In this document: in pieces, positions 1 through 5,155 of the stretch
Layout of the letters: each line of letters opens with the position of its first letter
Position numbering within the stretch: position 1 is the stretch's first letter
Source of the DNA: Dehalococcoidia bacterium
Lineage (GTDB): Bacteria; Chloroflexota; Dehalococcoidia; UBA2979
Reading direction: 5' to 3'
DNA: 7,773 nt
Assembly: GCA_030745285.1 (NCBI GenBank)
Contig: JASLOV010000213.1
Location: 1-7,773 of the forward strand
Notes under the pieces: model-generated
The model's input: the letters and a program-made list of their open reading frames with translations, nothing else
Told to the model about the DNA's origin: nothing
Databases searched by the model: none
Program-made: the position numbers and the translations under genes

Positions 1-1
1 G

Positions 2-472
2 TCGGTCGCGGTCACCGGCTCGGTCGACCAGCGCGGCGCGGTGCAGCCGATCGGCGGGGCGACGGCGAAGATCGAGGGGTTCTACGAGGTCTGCCGAGCG
101 CGCGGGCTGGACGGCACTCAGGGGGTGATGATCCCGAAGACGAACGTCCCGAACGTCGCGCTGCGGCCAGAGGTGGAGGAGGCCGTGGCCAGCGGCAAGT
201 TTCACGTCTGGGCGGTCGAGACGATCGAGGAGGGCGTCGAACTGCTGACCGGCATCCCGGCGTCGGTACGGGGCGAGGACGGCAGTTACCCGGAGGGGAC
301 GCTGTACCGCCGCGTGGAGGACCGTCTGGACGAGTTCTATCACGCGATCACGGAGCACAAGGAGATCGGCGCGCCGGAAGCGACGACGATCATCGCACCG
401 GCGACGGCCCCGGAGACGCCGCCCGGGGTGCCACCGGAGCCGCCCCCCGAGCCGCCGATCACCGTCGTCTGA
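2..472 (+). CDS. Lon-like ATP-dependent protease, C-terminal fragment (5' end outside window)
   Basis: The reading frame is open from the first bases, so only the C-terminal end of the gene is present. The visible residues match the end of the Lon (S16) proteolytic domain: a VTGSVDQRGAVQPIGG stretch, then ATAKIEGFY with the catalytic lysine at bases 68-70, then MIPKTNVPN and a final VWAVETIEEGVELLTG helix. The catalytic serine and the AAA+ ATPase part would lie upstream. The lysine context (GGATAKIEG) resembles the LonB/archaeal-type and Lon-like branch more than E. coli LonA; this is a judgement by eye. Such enzymes degrade unfolded or regulatory proteins using ATP. After the domain comes a tail of about 50 residues ending in a proline-rich run (ETPPGVPPEPPPEPP), which is not part of the fold and is probably disordered. 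A HAD phosphatase gene follows about 20 bases later on the same strand. Confidence 0.88.
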   Translation, partial: SVAVTGSVDQRGAVQPIGGATAKIEGFYEVCRARGLDGTQGVMIPKTNVPNVALRPEVEEAVASGKFHVWAVETIEEGVELLTGIPASVRGEDGSYPEGTLYRRVEDRLDEFYHAITEHKEIGAPEATTIIAPATAPETPPGVPPEPPPEPPITVV

Positions 473-495
473 CCCGTGACTGCGGGCATCCTGTG

Positions 496-1137
496 ATGGA
501 AGGCCCTGGGACGGAGGACGGCCTCGGGCTGACGGACCGGGACGCTGGCCCGGACGAGGAACGTCCGCTGCTGACGCTCGACTTGGACGGCGTGATCTGC
601 GCGCCGGTCTTCGGGCTCAACCTGGGCATCGGGCGGCGAATGATCGACCCGGCGGCGGTACCGCCGGAGGCGGCCGTACCGCCGCGCTGGCTTTCCGCAC
701 CCTGGGACCACGTTCGATTCGACCTGCGGCGGCCGCTGCCGGGGGCGCGAGCTGCGCTGAAGCGGCTGTCGGCTCGTCGACGGCTGGTGGTGCTCACCGG
801 GCGGCGCAGCGATCCCGGGCCGTGGCTGCACCGCCATGGGATGACCGGTCTGCTCGACGGCGTGGTGTTCAACGAGGGCGCCAGCCGGAGCGCGCATTTC
901 AAGTTGCGGCGGTCGGCCGAACTCGGCGCCGCCGAGCACATCGACGACGACGGGCCGACGGCACAACTGCTGGCGGAGCTGGGGACGGCGCGCGTCTACC
1001 TGCGAGACTGGCCGCGCAACCGCGGGCTGCCCTACTCGGCGACCGTGAACCGGGTGGACGACCTCGGCGCGCTGGCCGCGCTGCTGGGCGCGGACGGCGG
1101 TCCCGGCGATGGCGAGCGCCCGAGCGGGGCCGACTAG
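496..1137 (+). CDS. HAD-superfamily phosphatase (possibly 5'-nucleotidase-like)
   Basis: The protein has about 213 residues and the HAD motifs in order. Numbered from a GTG at 493, they are: motif I LDLDGVI with nucleophile D30 and acid/base D32; motif II VVLTGRRSD with T102; a lysine in HFKLRR (K137); and a motif IV acidic cluster HIDDDGPT (D151-D153). The family removes phosphate from small phosphoesters using Mg2+ in the cytoplasm. The insert after motif I (residues about 38-75) would act as a cap, and the overall size recalls cytosolic 5'(3')-deoxyribonucleotidases, but the substrate cannot be read from the sequence. GTG at 493 is followed at once by ATG at 496; I prefer the ATG, though neither has a clear Shine-Dalgarno. 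The first 24 residues are acidic and low in complexity. It lies close behind the Lon-like gene and may be co-transcribed with it. The stop codon sits in the loop of a stem-loop. Confidence 0.82.
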   Translation: MEGPGTEDGLGLTDRDAGPDEERPLLTLDLDGVICAPVFGLNLGIGRRMIDPAAVPPEAAVPPRWLSAPWDHVRFDLRRPLPGARAALKRLSARRRLVVLTGRRSDPGPWLHRHGMTGLLDGVVFNEGASRSAHFKLRRSAELGAAEHIDDDGPTAQLLAELGTARVYLRDWPRNRGLPYSATVNRVDDLGALAALLGADGGPGDGERPSGAD

Positions 1138-1147
1138 ACCGGCCCCG
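1125..1147 (+). terminator. Stem-loop spanning the HAD gene stop codon
   Basis: Bases 1125-1132 (cggggccg) and 1140-1147 (cggccccg) are perfect reverse complements, giving an 8-bp all-G/C stem with a 7-base loop (actagac). The loop holds the TAG stop codon (1135-1137). No T-run follows, so this is not a classic intrinsic terminator. It could pause or end transcription, or protect the 3' end of the mRNA, before the separately promoted transporter gene. The structure is read directly; its role is inferred. Confidence 0.42.
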
Positions 1148-1198
1148 GGAGCGCGGTTAGAGTCGAATTTCGAGACGCAACCGAGTCTGGAGCGTCAT

Positions 1199-1239
1199 CT
1201 GAACACGCATGCGACGGCGACATCTAGAGTGGTAGCGGC
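1199..1239 (+). promoter_or_regulatory. Probable promoter of the MFS gene, leaderless type
   Basis: A TANNNT -10-like hexamer, TAGAGT, lies at 1225-1230, exactly 9 bases before the GTG at 1240. That would place transcription start within a few bases of the start codon. A weak -35-like TGAACA (4 of 6 matches to TTGACA) starts at 1200, with a long 19-base spacer. The spacer contains an 8-bp palindrome, cgcatgcg, at 1206-1213. There is no Shine-Dalgarno before the GTG, which fits a leaderless message. A second TAGAGT occurs at 1158-1163. The rest of the 1138-1224 gap shows no gene. Confidence 0.38.
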
Positions 1240-2706
1240 GTGAACCGCGACGCTGGCGGCACGAACGGCCCGGGCGCCGCGGGCGGGAACGGCGCGACGC
1301 CTGCCCGTCCCTCGAGTATGGAGACGCCCCCCTCCGGCCGTCTCGGCACCTTCTCCTCGCTGGGCATTGCGAACTTCCGCTACCTCTGGCTCGGTCAGCT
1401 CAGTCATGCCGGTGCGCTGTGGATGGAGCAGATCGCCCGCCCCTTCCTGATCCTGGAGATCACGGACGGGTCCGCGACACACGTCGGCGGCGTGATCGCC
1501 ATGCGCACGTTGCCGCAGCTGCTGTTCGGCGTGTGGGCAGGCGTGATCGCGGACTGGTTCGACCGGCGCATGGTGCTGCTGCTGGACAAGGTGGCGGTGC
1601 TGCTGTTGAACGTGCTGTTCGCGGTGCTGATCGTCAGCGGCACGCTGGAGCTGTGGCACATCTACGCCTATGCGTTCCTCCGCGGCTCGATGATGGCGTT
1701 CGACCAGCCCGCCCGCCAGGCGCTGATCCCGAGCATCGTCACCCAGGACCGCGTGACGAACGCGATCGCGCTGATGAGCGCGACCCAGAACACGATGCGC
1801 ATCGTCGGAGCGGCGCTGGGCGGGTTCGCGTATGCGGTGCTGGGCGCGGAGGGCGCGTTCGTGTCGATCGCGGTGATCTACGTGGGCGCGGTGGTCTTCA
1901 CCTACCTGCTGGATGTGCCGACGCATGAGCGGCCGGAGGGCAGCGGGCCGGGGGCGATGACGCGAGGCCTGCTGGACGGCGTCCGCTACGCACTCTCGCA
2001 CACGGCGATCCGCGGAATTCTCCTGCTCTCGCTCGTCTACTTCACGTTCGGCATGTCGTACATGCAGGTCTTCGCGCCGCTGTTCGCCGAGAAGGTGCTG
2101 GACATCGGCAGCTTCGGCTTTGGCTTCATGACCTCGCTCACCGGGGTGGGGGCTCTGGTCGCGGCGCTGGTGATCGCACAGCGCCAGCCGTCGCGGCTGG
2201 GCATGATCCTGCCGCTGCTGGCCGGTGTCTTCGGACTGATGCTGATCGCCTTTGCGGCCGCGACGTACCTGCCGCGCCCGGCGGGATTGATTGTGCCGCT
2301 GGTGCTGATCATGGTGGTGGGCGGTGTGCAGACCGGCTACTTCTCGCTCGCACGGGCGATGATGCTGCACTCCGCGCCGGAGGCGATGCGAGGACGGGTG
2401 GTCAGCCTGCTCTCGCTCGACCGTGCCGTGATGACGGCGGGGGCGGCGGCGGCGGGCCTGCTCTCCGACGCCATGGGGGTGCAGCCGGCGCAGATCGTCT
2501 ACGGCCTGATCTGCGCGGCCGGGGGATTCGCGATGCTGTTGCTGGCTCCCGGGTTCCGCGCCACGCGCACGGTCTATGTCCACCACGAAGAGGATGATGC
2601 CCCCGGGGAGGCCTCGGAGAGTGCGTCTGACGGGGCCGTCGCCCAGCCGTCGATGGCCGGCCGTGAAGCGGTCGGGTCTCCGCAGCCGAGCGGCCGAGGC
2701 CGCTAG
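1240..2706 (+). CDS. Major facilitator superfamily transporter (12 TM, MFS_3/EntS-like, putative exporter)
   Basis: This 488-residue protein has about twelve hydrophobic segments in two halves of six, separated by a polar loop near residues 228-250. The loop between helices 2 and 3 carries the MFS signature motif A as GVIADWFDRR (101-110), and a second-half counterpart, MRGRVVSLLSLDRAV, follows helix 10. The N-terminal SLGIANFRYLWLGQ opening and the 'AFDQPARQALIPSIV' stretch are typical of the MFS_3 / DHA3 group that includes the enterobactin exporter EntS and many drug-efflux proteins. A proton-driven export role at the cytoplasmic membrane is therefore likely, with the substrate unknown. 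The first 26 residues are a Gly/Ala-rich polar leader, and an in-frame ATG at 1318 (M27) is an alternative start. I keep GTG 1240 because a TAGAGT hexamer sits 9 bases before it. The C-terminal tail of about 48 residues is acidic and polar, and its last codons form the left arm of a large hairpin. Confidence 0.87.
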   Translation: MNRDAGGTNGPGAAGGNGATPARPSSMETPPSGRLGTFSSLGIANFRYLWLGQLSHAGALWMEQIARPFLILEITDGSATHVGGVIAMRTLPQLLFGVWAGVIADWFDRRMVLLLDKVAVLLLNVLFAVLIVSGTLELWHIYAYAFLRGSMMAFDQPARQALIPSIVTQDRVTNAIALMSATQNTMRIVGAALGGFAYAVLGAEGAFVSIAVIYVGAVVFTYLLDVPTHERPEGSGPGAMTRGLLDGVRYALSHTAIRGILLLSLVYFTFGMSYMQVFAPLFAEKVLDIGSFGFGFMTSLTGVGALVAALVIAQRQPSRLGMILPLLAGVFGLMLIAFAAATYLPRPAGLIVPLVLIMVVGGVQTGYFSLARAMMLHSAPEAMRGRVVSLLSLDRAVMTAGAAAAGLLSDAMGVQPAQIVYGLICAAGGFAMLLLAPGFRATRTVYVHHEEDDAPGEASESASDGAVAQPSMAGREAVGSPQPSGRGR

Positions 2707-2725
2707 GCGCCTGCGGAGACCCGGC
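2671..2725 (+). terminator. Large compound hairpin across the MFS stop codon
   Basis: The outer arms are a perfect 13-bp inverted repeat: cgggtctccgcag at 2673-2685 and ctgcggagacccg at 2711-2723, extended by a T-G wobble and a G-C pair to 2671/2725. Inside lies a second hairpin, agcggc (2689-2694) and gccgct (2699-2704), closed by a CGAG tetraloop. The TAG stop (2704-2706) is part of the structure. Downstream the strand turns relatively T-rich (tgtgtgttctcctgttg, from 2733) but has no proper T-run. It could be a terminator or attenuator between the transporter and methyltransferase genes, or an mRNA-processing or 3'-protection element. Structure: seen. Function: inferred. Confidence 0.6.
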
Positions 2726-2760
2726 GTCGGGCTGTGTGTTCTCCTGTTGCCGGGGGGACC

Positions 2761-3402
2761 GTGGCAGAGACACAACTTCCGCGCGAGTTCTTCGACCGCG
2801 TCGACCAAAGCGGCGACGGCGAGTTCTATCGTGAGCCGCGCTTCGTCACGCACATCGACGATGCGACGATCGGCGCGTTGACGGCGCTCTATCGCGAGCT
2901 GATCGCGCCCGGGTCGAGCGTGCTCGACCTGATGTCGTCGTGGATCTCCCATCTCCCGACCGATGTCGAGTACGGCCGGGTGGCGGGGCTAGGCATGAAC
3001 CACGAGGAGTTGCAGGGTAACGAGCAGCTGCACGACTTCGTGGTGCATGACCTCAACAGGGACCCAGAACTGCCCTACGGTGACGAGGCGTTCGATGTCG
3101 TCGTGAACGCGGTGTCGATCCAGTACCTCACGCGGCCGCTGGAGGTGTTTCCGTCGGTGCGGCGGGTGCTGAAGCCGGGAGGCACGTACCTAGTGGCGAT
3201 ATCGCATCGCATGTTCCCGACGAAGGCGGTGGCGATCTGGCAGTCGCTCAGCAACGACGACCGCATCCGGCTGGTCGGGTCCTACTTCATGCTCTCGGGG
3301 GGATGGGAGGAGCCGGAGTTCGTCGATCGCTCGCCGCCGGGAGCGGACCCGCTGTGGGCGATTTTCGCGAGGCGCTCAGCGTCCGAGGAGTCCGAGGGCT
3401 GA
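2761..3402 (+). CDS. Class I SAM-dependent methyltransferase (type 11-like)
   Basis: Counted from GTG 2761 the protein has 213 residues. It shows a Rossmann-type methyltransferase layout: motif I SSVLDLMSSWISHLP (52-66), a second strand VAGLGMNHEEL (74-84), an acidic residue in VVHDLNRD (D97), motif IV FDVVVNAVSIQYL (111-123), and the post-motif VLKPGGTYLVAIS (136-148). Motif I is unusual because the Gly-rich loop (GxGxG) is replaced by DLMSSW; a variant of this kind occurs in a conserved but poorly characterised methyltransferase group. The substrate is unknown. I prefer GTG 2761 over an in-frame GTG at 2734, since homology to the fold begins after it and a G-rich stretch (2752-2757) just upstream could be a weak ribosome site. 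The gene starts 54 bases after the MFS stop and directly behind the large hairpin; I see no separate promoter. It ends convergent to the cysQ-like gene. Confidence 0.8.
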   Translation: MAETQLPREFFDRVDQSGDGEFYREPRFVTHIDDATIGALTALYRELIAPGSSVLDLMSSWISHLPTDVEYGRVAGLGMNHEELQGNEQLHDFVVHDLNRDPELPYGDEAFDVVVNAVSIQYLTRPLEVFPSVRRVLKPGGTYLVAISHRMFPTKAVAIWQSLSNDDRIRLVGSYFMLSGGWEEPEFVDRSPPGADPLWAIFARRSASEESEG

Positions 3403-3431
3403 GGCCGGGTGACGGAGGGGACGCTACGCGC

Positions 3432-3448
3432 GGCGGGCCTCACCCGCC
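3432..3448. terminator. Stem-loop in the convergent intergenic gap
   Basis: The 71-base gap between the methyltransferase stop (3402) and the cysQ-like stop (3474, minus strand) contains ggcggg (3432-3437) and cccgcc (3443-3448), a perfect 6-bp G/C stem with a 5-base loop. It reads the same from both strands and lies where a two-way terminator is expected, but neither side has a T-run. It may be a weak or Rho-assisted terminator. Confidence 0.4.
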
Positions 3449-3473
3449 ATGAGCGGGGCATCGGGTGCCGGGG

Positions 3474-4310
3474 CTAGACCTCGGCGCCGAGACGCCTCAG
3501 GAAGGCCAGGCAGGCGGGTGCGGCGCCGGCCATGTAGGGGGGAACCGGGACCTGGTGGGGGGAGAGCTTGAGGGGCTCGCCGTCGAAGGTCAGCACGGCC
3601 CCGCCCGCGCCCTCCAGCACAGCGGCGCCGCCGGCGACGTCCCAGACCGAGCGGGGGCCGGTGGAGAAGTAGACATCGGCCTCTCCGGTCGCGGCGTGTG
3701 CAAGCTTCACGGCCGCCGACCCGCAGGGGTAGACCTCGTACGGGATGTGGTGCTGCAACTGTCGCCGCTCGTAGTCGTGGCGGGAGACGACGACGCGGTC
3801 GATGCGGCCGCCGTCCGGCAGTGCGGGGAGGGGGCGATCGTCGATGCGGGCCTCGCGGCGGTCGCCGTGGACGAGCCCGGACATCACCTGCTCCTGGACG
3901 GGCAGGGCCACCGCCCCCAGCACGAGCGCGTCATCGACGAAGAGCCCGACGGAGACGCCGAACTCCGGGATGCCGCGGAGGAACTCGCGGGTACCGTCCA
4001 GGGGATCGACCACCCAGGTCGGTTCGCCGTGGAGCAGCGGGGCGTCCTGTTTCGACTCCTCGGAGAGCCACTGTGCGCCATCGATCAGCGGCATCAGGAG
4101 CCTGTGCAGCACGTCGTCGGCGGCGTGGTCAGCGTCGGTGACGGGGCCCTCACGGTACTTCTGTGCGACGTGCACGACCTGCCCCTCGATCACCTCGCGG
4201 ATCGCCTCGGCTGCCGCTTCGACGGCCGCCTCCAGGCCGACGCGGATGGCGTCGAGGTCGAGGGCCGTCGGGCCGCTGTCCACGGGGTCCGCCGGGTCGC
4301 GGGTGGGCAC
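3474..4310 (-). CDS. cysQ: Inositol-monophosphatase family enzyme, CysQ-like (3'(2'),5'-bisphosphate nucleotidase)
   Basis: The 278-residue protein carries the lithium-sensitive phosphatase motifs: GPVTDADHAAD (55-65), metal ligands E84/E85 in WLSEES, WVVDPLDGTREFLRG (99-113) with D102 and D105, and SVWDVAGGAAVLEGAGG (221-237) with D224. The DPLDGT-(K/R)-EF form followed by EFGVSVGL is more typical of CysQ than of plain inositol monophosphatase (usually DPLDGTxNF). The likely reaction is therefore removal of the 3' phosphate from PAP or PAPS, a by-product of sulfate assimilation, using Mg2+ in the cytoplasm. Histidinol-phosphate or inositol-phosphate phosphatase activity remains possible. The GTG at 4310 has no clear Shine-Dalgarno and begins 6 bases after the SDR stop, so translational coupling in a two-gene operon is probable. 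The first 18 residues are a non-conserved leader. Confidence 0.85.
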   Translation of the reverse strand: MPTRDPADPVDSGPTALDLDAIRVGLEAAVEAAAEAIREVIEGQVVHVAQKYREGPVTDADHAADDVLHRLLMPLIDGAQWLSEESKQDAPLLHGEPTWVVDPLDGTREFLRGIPEFGVSVGLFVDDALVLGAVALPVQEQVMSGLVHGDRREARIDDRPLPALPDGGRIDRVVVSRHDYERRQLQHHIPYEVYPCGSAAVKLAHAATGEADVYFSTGPRSVWDVAGGAAVLEGAGGAVLTFDGEPLKLSPHQVPVPPYMAGAAPACLAFLRRLGAEV

Positions 4311-4316
4311 GAGGCG

Positions 4317-5078
4317 CTAGAGGCTCATGCCGCCGTCGACGACGGTGGTCTGGCCGGTGACGAAGACGTTGCTGTGGATGAAGCCGAGGATGGCGTCGGC
4401 GCAGGTCTCCGGCGTGGCGACGCCGCGGAGCGGCGCTCGCTCCGTGAGCATGGCCTTGGCGCTCTGGAAGCGGTCGTCGCCCATGCCACCCTTGAGCCAG
4501 CGGGTGTCGATGAAGCCGGGGGCGATGCAGTTGACGCGGATTTCGGGGCCGAGGACGCGGCCGAGCGACTTCGTCATGACGATAATCGCCGCCTTCGACG
4601 CGGCGTAGGGGATCGATGAGCCGCCGCCGCCGATGCCGGCGACCGAGGCGACGTTGACGACGGCCCCCTCGCCTGCCTCGCGCATGTGCGGGGCCGCGGC
4701 CCGGGTGCAGTAGAAGGTGCCCTGCACGTTCACGCTCATGATGTCGTCGAAGACCTGCTCGGTGACGGCCTCCAGGTCCTCGTGGGCGATGAAGTGGGTC
4801 GCGCCGGCGTTGTTGACGAGGATGTGCAGTCCGCCGTAGGTGGCGACGGCACTCTCGATCAGGGCGCGGCACTGGGCGTCGTCGCTGACGTCGGCCTTGA
4901 CGGCGTGGGCGACGCCGCCGGCCGCGGTGATCGTTTCGACGGCCTCGATCGCACCCTGCTCCGAGTGTGCGTAGTTGACGACGACCTTCGCGCCGAGGCT
5001 GGCCAGCAGTTCCGCGGTGGCGCGTCCGACGCCGGCCGAGGAGCCGGTGACGACGGCTACTTTCCCGTTTATGTCCAC
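4317..5078 (-). CDS. SDR-family NAD(P)-dependent oxidoreductase (FabG-like)
   Basis: The 253-residue length is standard for classical short-chain dehydrogenases. Cofactor motif TGSSAGVG is at 11-18, KADVSD at 61-66, NNAG at 89-92, and the tetrad is N117, S145, Y158 and K162 (YAASK), with the normal 13-residue S-Y spacing. The end, TGQTTVVDGG (241-250), is the usual SDR C-terminal signature. NYAHSE after strand 2 favours NADP(H). The enzyme would interconvert an alcohol and a ketone; FabG, 3-hydroxyacyl, sugar or glucose dehydrogenase roles cannot be separated here. The frame stays open for another 98 codons upstream, but I set the start at GTG 5078 because a full AGGAGG sits 8 bases before it and the family's VDINGKVAVVTG begins there. 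It is first gene of a pair with the cysQ-like gene and is divergent from glcD. Confidence 0.9.
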   Translation of the reverse strand: MDINGKVAVVTGSSAGVGRATAELLASLGAKVVVNYAHSEQGAIEAVETITAAGGVAHAVKADVSDDAQCRALIESAVATYGGLHILVNNAGATHFIAHEDLEAVTEQVFDDIMSVNVQGTFYCTRAAAPHMREAGEGAVVNVASVAGIGGGGSSIPYAASKAAIIVMTKSLGRVLGPEIRVNCIAPGFIDTRWLKGGMGDDRFQSAKAMLTERAPLRGVATPETCADAILGFIHSNVFVTGQTTVVDGGMSL

Positions 5079-5086
5079 AGTCGTGA

Positions 5087-5092
5087 CCTCCT
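5087..5092 (-). promoter_or_regulatory. Ribosome binding site of the SDR gene
   Basis: On the minus strand AGGAGG lies 8 bases before the GTG at 5078. It is the only consensus Shine-Dalgarno seen at any gene start in this window, and it decides the SDR start against longer upstream frames. It lies 4 bases downstream of a 10-bp hairpin in the leader. Confidence 0.8.
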
Positions 5093-5096
5093 GTTC

Positions 5097-5121
5097 AGCC
5101 GCCGGGGGCGGCCCGGCGGCT
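5097..5121. promoter_or_regulatory. Perfect 10-bp inverted repeat in the divergent SDR/glcD control region
   Basis: agccgccggg (5097-5106) and cccggcggct (5112-5121) are exact reverse complements around a 5-base centre (ggcgg). In the SDR transcript this would form a strong hairpin just upstream of the AGGAGG. As DNA it would sit where the -35 region of the glcD promoter is expected, so it could be a repressor or activator site controlling both directions. The palindrome is seen; which role applies is inference. Confidence 0.5.
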
Positions 5122-5136
5122 TCGTGTGCGGGGCTG

Positions 5137-5142
5137 ATGCTA
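5137..5142 (-). promoter_or_regulatory. Possible -10 hexamer for the SDR/cysQ-like operon
   Basis: On the minus strand TAGCAT fits TANNNT. It would start transcription near 5130, giving a leader of about 50 bases that includes the palindrome and the ribosome site. No good -35 is visible (the best, ttcgtt-like, lies inside the glcD start). The hexamer overlaps the glcD -10 candidate. Confidence 0.25.
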
Positions 5143-5146
5143 CACT
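5141..5146 (+). promoter_or_regulatory. Probable -10 hexamer for glcDE, leaderless type
   Basis: TACACT (TANNNT) lies exactly 9 bases before the glcD ATG at 5156, the same spacing as TAGAGT before the MFS start. No Shine-Dalgarno is present in between. The expected -35 position (about 5118-5123) falls in the right arm of the palindrome and does not match TTGACA well. Confidence 0.42.
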
Positions 5147-5155
5147 CGCGGCACG

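Noticed and set aside
340..966. Minus-strand frame antisense to the Lon tail and the HAD gene
   Set aside because: Arg/Pro-rich shadow; the HAD motifs are intact on the plus strand.
1160..1176. Partial inverted repeat around tcgaatttcga as an operator
   Set aside because: Only 4-bp arms pair around a 3-base centre and the flanks do not; too short to support a site.
1195..2952. Long minus-strand open frame (585 codons) antisense to the MFS gene
   Set aside because: It is rich in Arg, His and Gln with no recognisable domain and mirrors a GC-biased coding strand; the plus-strand frame is a clear 12-helix transporter.
3196..3205. 10-bp palindrome gcgatatcgc
   Set aside because: It lies inside the methyltransferase coding region with no companion site; a chance palindrome is sufficient.
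3381..3398. Tandem 9-base repeat (gtccgagga/gtccgaggg) near the methyltransferase end
   Set aside because: It simply encodes the low-complexity Ser/Glu tail; only two units.
3465..4619. Plus-strand open frame across the cysQ-like and SDR genes
   Set aside because: Low-complexity Gly/Ala/Asp/Val translation without motifs; the opposite strand carries two complete enzyme families.
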